From M55B157 sp965657825 (GTDB lineage Bacteria > Actinomycetota > Actinomycetes > S36-B12), in NCBI GenBank assembly GCA_965657825.1, contig CBFHQG010000103.1, positions 1-7,486 of the forward strand: 7,486 nt of DNA, read 5' to 3'. The position numbers and the translations under genes were made by a program. Under the pieces are notes generated by a model, which was not told the DNA's origin, did no database searches, and saw nothing but the letters and a program-made list of their open reading frames with translations. Shown here piece by piece: positions 1 through 6,273 of this stretch. Numbering within the stretch: the first letter of the stretch is position 1; each line of letters opens with the position of its first letter.

Positions 1-19
1 GTTAACTCACAGAGTTAAC
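1..19. repeat. Perfect 8-bp inverted repeat with 3-nt centre (operator or weak hairpin)
   Basis: The sequence GTTAACTCACAGAGTTAAC has two perfectly complementary 8-base arms (1-8 and 12-19) around ACA. It is strikingly AT-rich for this GC-rich region. It lies 15 bases past the stop of the leftward DUF5130 gene. It has no U-tract and a weak A/T-rich stem, so an operator for a dimeric regulator of a gene beyond the left edge is at least as likely as a terminator. It touches the window edge, so the symmetry could extend further left. Confidence 0.5.
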
Positions 20-34
20 GACCACAACCGTGAC

Positions 35-421
35 TCAGACGTCGTCGACCCATGCGACTCGGGTGCGACGACCGTGCTCGGCGAGGACAGCCAGACCGTC
101 TCGGACTCCTCCGGCTAGGTCACCTGCGGTGAAGGATGATGTCATCGACATCGCCGCGAGCGAGCAGGCGTGGTCGTCGAGAGCGATGCGCGCCTGACGA
201 CCGGTCACGATCTGCAGGGTGCGGGTCACGGGGTCGATGGCGATGAGCACGGTGTAGTCGGGATTGGAAACCTGGGCATGCAGCGCGACAGCACCGGGGC
301 GACCGCCCTCCCACGGACCCACATACAGGCTGAAGGCGAGCCCGGACTGCTCCTCAGCGACGCGCAGGGCGCGCTCGACCTCCGCACGCTGCGTGGGACT
401 GAGTGCGTCACCACCGGGCAC
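35..421 (-). CDS. DUF5130 family protein (TPM-domain-like)
   Basis: This encodes a 128-residue soluble protein with no signal peptide or membrane segment. It matches my recollection of the actinobacterial DUF5130 family, which resembles the TPM fold. Visible marks are an N-terminal helix with the AEEQSG motif leading into the strand LAFSLYVG (about residues 22-35), a central strand VLIAIDP (about 58-64), then LQIVTG, and a C-terminal helical part with MTSSF..GDLAGGV (about 93-106). The biochemical role is unknown. The GTG at 421 is preferred over the ATG at 439 because GGAGGT lies at the right distance before the GTG, while nothing like a ribosome site precedes the ATG. With this start it overlaps the upstream small membrane protein gene by 14 bases, suggesting translational coupling. 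It is the last gene of the leftward cluster visible here. Confidence 0.85.
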   Translation of the reverse strand: MPGGDALSPTQRAEVERALRVAEEQSGLAFSLYVGPWEGGRPGAVALHAQVSNPDYTVLIAIDPVTRTLQIVTGRQARIALDDHACSLAAMSMTSSFTAGDLAGGVRDGLAVLAEHGRRTRVAWVDDV

Positions 422-731
422 TGGTACCTCCGTGCGCATCGGGGTCGCTGGGGCCGGCGGGTAGTTGGGTGCCAGGACCTGCCGGCGCCGTCATGCTCGC
501 CCTGGGGCTGCTGAGCCATGCCGGCTGGGTCGAGTAGTCACCGCTGGTGCGTCCCGACCGTGTCCACGAGGCGCCGTAGACGGCGAGGATCACGATCGCG
601 AAGACCGCGACGGGAATCCCGACGAACAGACCGAGTGCGATCAGCGGACTGTAGGGCCATGGGGCTTGCAGTCCATCGAGGCCGGGCTCGGTCATGGCGA
701 TAAGGGCGGTGTTCGCGATGTCTCCGATCAC
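408..731 (-). CDS. Small single-span membrane protein, probable CtaJ-like aa3 oxidase subunit
   Basis: This 107-residue protein has one clear membrane segment at about residues 29-52 (PLIALGLFVGIPVAVFAIVI), an N-terminal tail of about 28 residues and a Pro/Gly/Ser-rich polar C-terminal tail ending in GGTSARW. The GIP-A-VF membrane core followed by an aromatic W/Y-containing stretch (YGASWTRSG, then DYSTQPAWL) resembles actinobacterial proteins annotated as cytochrome aa3 oxidase subunit CtaJ, an accessory subunit of the bc1-aa3 supercomplex. This rests on recollected family character, not a search. The GTG at 731 lies 9 bases after the malQ stop and is preceded by GGTGGGAG. An alternative ATG at 695 (MTEPGLDG) would remove 12 residues but has no ribosome site. 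If it is not CtaJ, it is a conserved small membrane protein of unknown function. Its 14-base overlap with the DUF5130 gene suggests the two are co-translated. Confidence 0.75.
   Translation of the reverse strand: MIGDIANTALIAMTEPGLDGLQAPWPYSPLIALGLFVGIPVAVFAIVILAVYGASWTRSGRTSGDYSTQPAWLSSPRASMTAPAGPGTQLPAGPSDPDAHGGTSARW
426..431 (-). promoter_or_regulatory. Ribosome binding site deciding the DUF5130 start
   Basis: On the minus strand GGAGGT is followed by ACCA and then GTG (421). This is the best Shine-Dalgarno match among the starts I inspected. It lies inside the 3' end of the upstream gene and inside the longer reading frame from ATG 439, so it argues for the shorter protein. Confidence 0.75.
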
Positions 732-740
732 GCTCCCACC

Positions 741-2987
741 CTAGTCGACAGCAGAGTCGGACCGCCCGACCACCGCATCGTCGAGGACCTCGACGAGAGG
801 ACCCAGCAGGGCGGATTCCCCCAGGTTCTCCAGCGGCACGGAACGACCCGCGGCGTCGCCGAGCGGGATCCGCCAGTTCGGGTACTCCTGATCGGTTCCG
901 GGCTGGTTCTGCGCACGGTGATCGCCGACGACATCGGGCAGCGCCACGCCGATGAGTCGTGCCGGGGACCGTGCGACCAGCGCGTGCAGCGCCACGACCC
1001 ACTCCCGGACTGTCTCCTCGCTCACCTGACCTTCCCGACCGCCTTCCCGACCGCTTTGCGGATCGCTTTCCGGATCGCTTTCCGGATCGCTTTCCAGGTA
1101 AGGGATAGCGACCTGCTCATCGAGGAGTCCCAGCTCGACGAGCATCGCGTGCCACTCACGGAACTCCTCGACTGCGGCTGCGGCTTCGTCGGCCCTGGAT
1201 CGGGTGAGCAGACCGAGTTCGTCGCGCAGCCTGATGTGTTCCCCGGCCAGATAACCGGCCGTTGGTGGGAGGTCATGCACCGTGACACTGGCCAGGGCAT
1301 CGCGTCGCCAGCTTTCGGGGCGACGCAGCCGGGCGTCCTCGCCGCGTTCGAACCAGGCGATGCAGGTGCCCAGGATCCCCCGGTCGCGCAGGACATCGGC
1401 GACCCACCCCTCGACGGTTCCCAGGTCCTCCCCGATCACCACCGCACCGACCCGATGGGCCTCCAGGGCGAGGATGCCGATCAATGCTTCGTGATCGAAG
1501 GCCACGTAGGTCCCCTGATGAGGTGGACGACCTCGGGGGATCCACCACATGCGGAACAAACCCAGTACATGATCGATACGAACCCCGCCGGCATTGCGAA
1601 GAAGGGTGCGCAGCATGTCGCGGTAGGGGATGAACGCCGCCTCGGCGAGAGCATCGGGTCGCCAGGGTGGCTGCGCCCAGTCCTGGCCGCGCTGGTTGTA
1701 CATATCCGGAGGTGCGCCCACACTCACCCCGGCTGCGAGGACATCCTGCAGGGCCCATGCGTCCGCACCGTCGAAGGCGGCGCCCACGGCGAGGTCGTGG
1801 ATGATCCCGATCTGCATACCGGCGCGCACGGCCTGAGATTGGGCCCGGTGGAGTTGCTCGTCGAGCAACCACTGCATCCACAGGTGCCGCTCGACATCAT
1901 CGGCGTGCTCGGTGCGCCATCGAGCCACCTCCGGTGACCGGGGATGCTGCAGGCCCTCGGGCCACTCCCGCCATCTCGCCCCGCGCACTTCGGCGATCGC
2001 CGCCCAGGTGCACGCATCCATCAGCCCGGGGCCCTGACTGGTGACATAGGCGTCGTAGGCAGCCTGTCTTCCTGGCGTCAGGGGCACCGTGCGCACGATG
2101 TTCAGCGCGGCGCGCTTCGCCGTCCAGGATGCATCCCGATCCAAGAGTGCGTCGTCGATGCGATGCACCTTCCGGGCCAGGCGACGAATCGCCTTGCGCT
2201 GAGCGCCGGTGAGGTAGGAGAACTCGACGATCTCCTCGATGCGCAGGTAGAGCGGATTGGTGAAGCGTCGTGTCGACGGCAGGTACGGCGAGGGTGACAT
2301 CGGGGCTCCGGGAGCCGGAGCATGCAGTGGATTGACCAGGGTGAAGTCGGCACCGAGGGACCCTGCCGACCAGGTCGCCAAGTCGGTGAGGTCCGCCAGG
2401 TCTCCGATCCCCCACGACCTTCGCGACCGTAGTGAGTACAACTGGGTCATGAACCCCCACATGCGCTCGGCCTCCCGCAGCGCTGGTGGATCCAGACGTC
2501 GCGGGGTGACCACCAACGGCGATTGTTCGAGCCGATCGTCCAGGTGAGCCCGGACAGTGTGCCAGCCGAGAGGCAGATCGGCCGGTATCGCGAACATCGC
2601 CTCGCCGATCACGACCCCGTCGACCGCGCAGGGATCGACGAAGTGATCCACCTGCACCAGATCCCGGATACTCCCGTCCTCGCACACGACATCCACGTGC
2701 ACAGGGTCACCATGCGCCACGTGCACCCAGATGGCCCGTTCATGCCCGGTGACGGTGACGAAGACCGGTGGGATAGTGCGGCGCCAGTCACGCAGATGGC
2801 GCTCCTCGAGTGAACGCGCGATCGATTCCTCATCGGTCGGATCGGCACCCAGGGCGCGCAGCACGTCTGCGACCACCTCGGGTGCGACGTGGACCAACTC
2901 GCCGTCTTGGCTGTAGTACTCGGTCGACACGCCGTAAGCGTGAGCGAGCTCCGACAATGCCGATTCGCTGGTCACGCGCGTCACCAT
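741..2987 (-). CDS. malQ: 4-alpha-glucanotransferase (amylomaltase, GH77)
   Basis: MalQ is a cytoplasmic enzyme that transfers 4-alpha-glucan segments between maltodextrins, releasing glucose, in maltose/maltodextrin or glycogen metabolism. The 748-residue product has an N-terminal beta-rich MalQ domain (about 1-165) and the GH77 barrel (about 175-725). Family motifs are WGIGDLADL (about 192-200), SPSPYLPSTRRFTNPLY (about 231-247), the nucleophile region RIDHVLGLFRMWW (Asp472), the acid/base in VIGEDLG (Glu520), the third acid in VTVHDLP (Asp572), and a C-terminal PGT..EYPNWR. All three catalytic acids are present. It is slightly longer than many homologues, partly from a tandem-repeat-encoded linker at about 632-653. 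The start ATG 2987 overlaps the amidase stop as ATGGTGA; there is no good ribosome site, so coupling to amidase translation is likely. A longer frame to 3056 would run 76 bases into the amidase and adds non-family sequence. Confidence 0.96.
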   Translation of the reverse strand: MVTRVTSESALSELAHAYGVSTEYYSQDGELVHVAPEVVADVLRALGADPTDEESIARSLEERHLRDWRRTIPPVFVTVTGHERAIWVHVAHGDPVHVDVVCEDGSIRDLVQVDHFVDPCAVDGVVIGEAMFAIPADLPLGWHTVRAHLDDRLEQSPLVVTPRRLDPPALREAERMWGFMTQLYSLRSRRSWGIGDLADLTDLATWSAGSLGADFTLVNPLHAPAPGAPMSPSPYLPSTRRFTNPLYLRIEEIVEFSYLTGAQRKAIRRLARKVHRIDDALLDRDASWTAKRAALNIVRTVPLTPGRQAAYDAYVTSQGPGLMDACTWAAIAEVRGARWREWPEGLQHPRSPEVARWRTEHADDVERHLWMQWLLDEQLHRAQSQAVRAGMQIGIIHDLAVGAAFDGADAWALQDVLAAGVSVGAPPDMYNQRGQDWAQPPWRPDALAEAAFIPYRDMLRTLLRNAGGVRIDHVLGLFRMWWIPRGRPPHQGTYVAFDHEALIGILALEAHRVGAVVIGEDLGTVEGWVADVLRDRGILGTCIAWFERGEDARLRRPESWRRDALASVTVHDLPPTAGYLAGEHIRLRDELGLLTRSRADEAAAAVEEFREWHAMLVELGLLDEQVAIPYLESDPESDPESDPQSGREGGREGQVSEETVREWVVALHALVARSPARLIGVALPDVVGDHRAQNQPGTDQEYPNWRIPLGDAAGRSVPLENLGESALLGPLVEVLDDAVVGRSDSAVD
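1031..1096. repeat. 12-bp tandem repeat (minisatellite) inside malQ
   Basis: Five consecutive 12-base units lie at 1031-1042, 1043-1054, 1055-1066, 1067-1078 and 1079-1090, plus a half unit to 1096. The two left units are identical (cttcccgaccgc), the fourth and fifth are identical (tttccggatcgc), and the middle one is intermediate. Twelve is a multiple of three, so unit gain or loss keeps the malQ frame. On the coding strand the units give repeated DPES then GREG-type tetrapeptides, a charged flexible linker between the GH77 barrel and its last helices. Confidence 0.93.
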
Positions 2988-4405
2988 AGATCGGGGGTCC
3001 AGCCCAACCAGGGCCGGGCCGACTCCAACTGAGCACCAAGAGCCAGCAGGGTCCACTCATCGCGGGGACGTCCGATGAATTGCGTGCCGATCGGCAGACC
3101 GGACTCGCTGCGAAACAGTGGCAGTGTCATCGCCGGCTGGCCGGTGATGTTGTAGGGCGCGGTGAACGGTGTGAACGCCTTCTGCGCCTCGAAGTCCGCT
3201 TCAGGATCGGCATCGTTGCGGATACTGCCCACCGGGACTGGGGGTTGTGCGAGCGTCGGTGTGACCACCACGTCGTACCCCGAGGTCGCCACGATGGCGG
3301 CCCGAGCCACGACACGCGTCATCGCCAGCGCCCTGGTCACATCGACCCCGCGGAGGTTGGCCCCACGTTCACGCAACCATCGAGTGAGAGGCAGGAGTTC
3401 TCGCTCCTGTTCTGGTCCGATCGGGATGCTGGCTGCACCTGCCGACCACAGCACCTCGAAGGCACCCACCGCCGAGTGGTCGAAGGGTGGCGCGATTTCC
3501 TCGACGACGTGACCCAACTCCGATAGGAGGGACAGAGTCTGCTCATAGGCCGTGACGCAATCCGGGTGCACCTCGGTGTCCGCGATCACCGGTGAGATGT
3601 AGCAACCGATCCGCAAGGTGCCCGGCTCGCGGGAGGCAGCAGCGAGGAAACTCTCACCCGGTGCGAGCGGTGCGGCGACGAACGGATCATCGGGGTACCC
3701 ACCGGCCATCGCGTCGAGCAGGGCGGCCGCATCCCGCACGGTGCGTGCGATCGGCCCCTGCACGGCAAGCTCACCGAGACCTTCCGGTAGCGGACCATTC
3801 GAGATTCGCCCGCGCGATGGCTTCACACCCACCAGGCCGCAGACACTCGACGGGATCCGGATCGATCCACCGCCATCGGAGCCCTGCGCTACCGGAGCCA
3901 ATCCAGCGGCGACTGCGGCAGCGGCTCCACCGCTGGAACCTCCAGCGGATCGACTGAGATCCCACGGTGTTCGTGCGGGAGGTGCGATGTCGTTCTCGGT
4001 GTAGCAGGGCAGACCGAACTCCGGAGTGTTGGTCGTGCCGGTGAACACCAGGCCTTCCGAGCGCAGTCGAGCCACCACGTTGTCATCGGCGCCCGCGGTG
4101 ATCTGCAGTGCCTTCGATCCGAACGTGCACCGGACACCAGCCACCTGGTTGAGATCCTTGGTGGGGCACACCACACCGAGCAGGGCGGGCAGCATCGAGG
4201 GATCCGAGGTGCGGGCCACGGCGTCGTCTGCCGCACGAGCCTGCTCGAGTGCCGCATCGGGAGTCAGCGTGATGAACGCTCCCACCTGGCCACCGATCGA
4301 CTCGCTGCGGGCGAGGTAGTGCTCGGTGAGTTCGACCGCGCTCACTCGCCGGTCGCGGATCGCCGCGGCCTGCTCGAGCGCGGTGAGGTCGTGCAGGGCA
4401 CCCAT
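2981..4405 (-). CDS. Amidase signature family hydrolase
   Basis: This 474-residue protein of normal family length belongs to the amidase-signature enzymes, which hydrolyse carboxamides with a Ser-cisSer-Lys triad. The predicted triad is Lys83 (PTKDLN), cis-Ser157 in SAGGSSGGAAAAVAAG, and the nucleophile Ser181 in GSDGGGSIRIPSSVCGLVGVK; the 24-residue spacing between the serines matches the family. The C-terminal NITGQPAMTLPL and GLPIGTQFIG motifs are also typical. No signal peptide is seen, so it should be cytoplasmic. The substrate cannot be read from sequence. It is not a clear GatA, since no gatB or gatC is adjacent. ATG 4405 has no strong Shine-Dalgarno but follows a TAGTCT -10-like box by six bases, which fits a leaderless transcript. 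It is the first gene of the leftward cluster and overlaps malQ by 7 bases. The neighbours do not indicate its substrate. Confidence 0.95.
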   Translation of the reverse strand: MGALHDLTALEQAAAIRDRRVSAVELTEHYLARSESIGGQVGAFITLTPDAALEQARAADDAVARTSDPSMLPALLGVVCPTKDLNQVAGVRCTFGSKALQITAGADDNVVARLRSEGLVFTGTTNTPEFGLPCYTENDIAPPARTPWDLSRSAGGSSGGAAAAVAAGLAPVAQGSDGGGSIRIPSSVCGLVGVKPSRGRISNGPLPEGLGELAVQGPIARTVRDAAALLDAMAGGYPDDPFVAAPLAPGESFLAAASREPGTLRIGCYISPVIADTEVHPDCVTAYEQTLSLLSELGHVVEEIAPPFDHSAVGAFEVLWSAGAASIPIGPEQERELLPLTRWLRERGANLRGVDVTRALAMTRVVARAAIVATSGYDVVVTPTLAQPPVPVGSIRNDADPEADFEAQKAFTPFTAPYNITGQPAMTLPLFRSESGLPIGTQFIGRPRDEWTLLALGAQLESARPWLGWTPDLW

Positions 4406-4411
4406 CGCCCC

Positions 4412-4417
4412 AGACTA
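4412..4417 (-). promoter_or_regulatory. Candidate -10 box of the leftward cluster (leaderless amidase start)
   Basis: On the minus strand TAGTCT fits the actinobacterial TANNNT -10 consensus. It is followed by GGGGCG and then the amidase ATG at 4405, so transcription would begin at or next to the start codon. No convincing -35 was found at 16-19 bases upstream. This is an inference from spacing, not evidence of activity. Confidence 0.45.
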
Positions 4418-4422
4418 GAGGG

Positions 4423-5307
4423 ATGGCGCGAAGCGGAGTGCCCCACTGCACCGGCTGCGCCTACGGTGGGCCCGTGGATGTGCCCTCGACCGATGCCGCG
4501 ACCGACCGGGTGGCCCGTGCATGCCGCGCTCTGCACGAGCACGGTGGCCCGATGCGCCTGGCTGATCTGGCTGCTGTCACCGGGTGCAGTACGCGCCAGG
4601 TGCAGCGCGACTTCGCCGAGGTACTGGGTACCTCACCGCAGGATTACGGCCGCTGCGTGCGCACCGATGCAGCCCGGATCGCTCTTCGCGATGCCGAGAC
4701 AGTGACCGATGCGATCTTCGATGCCGGCTACGGATCCGTGCGGGCCTTCTATGTGGAGACCGCTCGCCGGTTGGGCATGACCCCCACGGATTACGCAGCA
4801 GGTGCACCCGCCCATCTCCTCCTGTGGTCGGTCACGTCATCGCGGATCGGTGACATCATCGCCGTCGCGTCACCACGGGGACTCTGCCGAGTCGTCATCG
4901 GGGATTCAGACGAGGAGCTCGAGCCGACACTCGAGGAGTTCCCGGCCGCCACGCTCATCCGCGACGACGATGCCATGCGCGATGTCATGAGCGCCCTGAC
5001 GGCGATCGCCGACGGCGTCGATGCTCCTGAGCTGCCCATGCTTGTCACCGGTACCGCATTCCAAGCCCGCGTCTGGGCCGCGTTGCGACAGATCCCCAGC
5101 GGGGAGACCCGCACGTACTCCCAGGTCGCCGAGTCGATCGGCGAACCGCTGGCCGTGCGAGCGGTAGCGAACGCATGTGGTGCCAACCCCACCGCCTTGA
5201 CCATCCCCTGCCATCGAGTGATCCGCACGGATGGGTCCCTCGGCGGATACCACTGGGGACTGGAGGTGAAGGTGGCCCTGCTCGATGCAGAGTCACCCGC
5301 GCAGTGA
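4423..5307 (+). CDS. Ada-like AraC-type HTH / O6-alkylguanine-DNA methyltransferase fusion, no N-terminal sensor domain
   Basis: The 294-residue product matches the C-terminal two thirds of Ada. Residues about 30-127 are an AraC-type double helix-turn-helix (LADLAAVTGCSTRQVQRDF and AIFDAGYGSVRAFY..ARRLGMTP). About 133-205 is the methyltransferase N-lobe. About 208-290 is the catalytic lobe, with GTAFQARVWAALRQIPSGET, AVRAVANACGANP and the suicide cysteine Cys263 in IPCHRVIR. It should remove alkyl groups from O6-guanine onto Cys263. The Ada N-terminal domain with the phosphotriester-sensing cysteine is missing; only a CTGC (Cys9, Cys12) lies where the last two zinc cysteines would be. The start is uncertain: ATG 4423 has AGAGGG abutting it, whereas GTG 4474 fits a leaderless start and would drop the CTGC. 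It is the first gene of the rightward cluster. The methyltransferase activity is well supported; a regulatory role is inferred only from the AraC domain. Confidence 0.93.
   Translation: MARSGVPHCTGCAYGGPVDVPSTDAATDRVARACRALHEHGGPMRLADLAAVTGCSTRQVQRDFAEVLGTSPQDYGRCVRTDAARIALRDAETVTDAIFDAGYGSVRAFYVETARRLGMTPTDYAAGAPAHLLLWSVTSSRIGDIIAVASPRGLCRVVIGDSDEELEPTLEEFPAATLIRDDDAMRDVMSALTAIADGVDAPELPMLVTGTAFQARVWAALRQIPSGETRTYSQVAESIGEPLAVRAVANACGANPTALTIPCHRVIRTDGSLGGYHWGLEVKVALLDAESPAQ
4462..4467 (+). promoter_or_regulatory. Candidate -10 box for the rightward cluster
   Basis: TACGGT fits TANNNT and is followed by GGGCCC and then an in-frame GTG at 4474 of the Ada-like gene. The six-base gap is the same as that before the amidase ATG on the other strand. 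If real, the Ada-like protein would start at 4474 on a leaderless mRNA and be 277 residues long. The -35 region is unremarkable. The longer start at ATG 4423 would need a different promoter, for which CAGACT (4411-4416) is a poorer candidate. Confidence 0.35.
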
Positions 5308-6263
5308 CCTCGGGTGCGCAACCATCGTCCCCCTCACGATCCGCCCCGACTCGATGGCTGCCCGCCTATCTGGCCCTGGCCCTCATCTGGGGCTGCTCCT
5401 TCCTCTTCATCGAGGTGGGCCTGGAATCCTTCACCCCACTCGGCGTCACCCTGGGGAGAATCGCCTTCGGCCTGATCACCGTCGTCGGGCTGAGCCTGAT
5501 CACCCGGACTGCGCTGCCCCCTCGCTGGGCATGGGGTCCGCTGTTCATCGCGTCCCTGCTGTGGGTGGGGATCCCGTGGACGCTGTTCCCCATCGCGCAG
5601 ACGATGGTCACTTCGTCAGTTGCAGGGATCATGAACGCGGTCACACCGTTGATGACGCTCCTGGCGATCATGATCGCGTTCCCGGAGGAGCGCCCGACGC
5701 CGCAGCGCATCATCGGATTGTTCATGGGATTCCTCGGGATCCTGGTCGTGATCGGCTTCTGGCAGATAGGAGACGAATCCCTGTCCCTGCTCGGGATAGG
5801 ACTGCTGCTCGTCGCTGTCGCCTGCTACGGCATCGCCTTCCCGTTCGCGCGCCGATACCTGACCGGGCCCACAGCCCGAGAACCGCTCCATCCACTGGCA
5901 CTCGCCACCGGCCTGCTCCTGTGGGGGATGCTCACCACCGCTCCGATCGCAGCGGTGACCGGCATCACCGTGAGCACAGTCACCCTCACCTCCATGCTGT
6001 CGGTCATCACACTCGGGGCATTCGGTTCCGGTATCGCCTACGCGTTGAACTTCCTCGTGACACAACGCGCCGACGCCACCACCGCCAGCACAGTGACCTA
6101 TCTGACCCCGCTGGTGGCCGTCGTCATGGGGGCGTTCATCCTCAGCGAACCCGTGACCTGGAATCAGATCGTCGGTGGAGTTCTGGTGATCATCGCAGCC
6201 GCCACCGCGCAGGGACTCCTCGCGATCCGACCGATCCGACCGATCCGACGACGTGGTCGTTAG
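5304..6263 (+). CDS. EamA/DMT-superfamily transporter
   Basis: This 319-residue integral membrane protein of the drug/metabolite transporter (EamA, RhaT-like) family is likely an exporter of metabolites or drugs; the substrate is unknown. About ten hydrophobic spans are visible (roughly 18-38, 46-66, 76-96, 102-126, 134-151, 161-185, 194-219, 229-253, 263-281, 286-308), arranged as two EamA repeats. The repeat signatures are NAVTPLMTLLAIMIAFPEER with RIIGLFMGFLGIL in the first, and TYLTPLVAVVMGAFILSEP with GGVLVIIAA in the second. The C-terminus is a short basic tail (RPIRPIRRRGR). GTG 5304 overlaps the stop of the Ada-like gene as GTGA, which indicates translational coupling; the longer frame from ATG 5175 would read through the methyltransferase gene in another frame and lacks family similarity before residue 44. 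The start has no clear ribosome site of its own. Confidence 0.93.
   Translation: MTSGAQPSSPSRSAPTRWLPAYLALALIWGCSFLFIEVGLESFTPLGVTLGRIAFGLITVVGLSLITRTALPPRWAWGPLFIASLLWVGIPWTLFPIAQTMVTSSVAGIMNAVTPLMTLLAIMIAFPEERPTPQRIIGLFMGFLGILVVIGFWQIGDESLSLLGIGLLLVAVACYGIAFPFARRYLTGPTAREPLHPLALATGLLLWGMLTTAPIAAVTGITVSTVTLTSMLSVITLGAFGSGIAYALNFLVTQRADATTASTVTYLTPLVAVVMGAFILSEPVTWNQIVGGVLVIIAAATAQGLLAIRPIRPIRRRGR
6223..6249. repeat. 9-bp triplicate at the 3' end of the transporter gene
   Basis: Three exact copies of cgatccgac lie head to tail (6223-6231, 6232-6240, 6241-6249), followed by a diverged gacgtggtcg. They encode an IRP-type repeat that makes the basic tail after the last membrane span. The period is in frame, so copy number could vary without breaking the gene. 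Confidence 0.9.
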
Positions 6264-6265
6264 GG
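6262..6265 (+). promoter_or_regulatory. Ribosome binding site of the prolyl oligopeptidase gene
   Basis: AGGG overlaps the TAG stop of the transporter gene and stands 8 bases before GTG 6274. This is a suitable spacing and selects that GTG as the start of the peptidase. Confidence 0.55.
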
Positions 6266-6273
6266 TCGCCTGT

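Noticed and set aside
465..1937. Plus-strand open frame of 490 codons opposite malQ and the small membrane gene
   Set aside because: It lies antisense to malQ, whose catalytic motifs are intact. Its product has low-complexity composition, no recognisable domain and a region that only mirrors the 12-bp repeat. Long antisense frames are expected in GC-rich coding DNA.
2988..3056. N-terminal extension of MalQ to an earlier ATG
   Set aside because: It would overlap the amidase gene by 76 bases and adds residues unlike the MalQ N-terminus, whereas ATG 2987 gives a normal family start.
4440..4471. Imperfect inverted repeat (GCCCCAC ... GTGGGC, with inner CACCG/CGGTG) in the divergent region
   Set aside because: The arms are short, interrupted by a bulge and asymmetrically spaced. 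Such pairings are common by chance in GC-rich DNA, so it is not called as an operator.
5175..5303. Extension of the transporter gene into the Ada-like gene
   Set aside because: The added 43 residues are an out-of-frame reading of the methyltransferase catalytic region. GTG 5304 gives the usual GTGA coupling and a normal short N-terminal tail.
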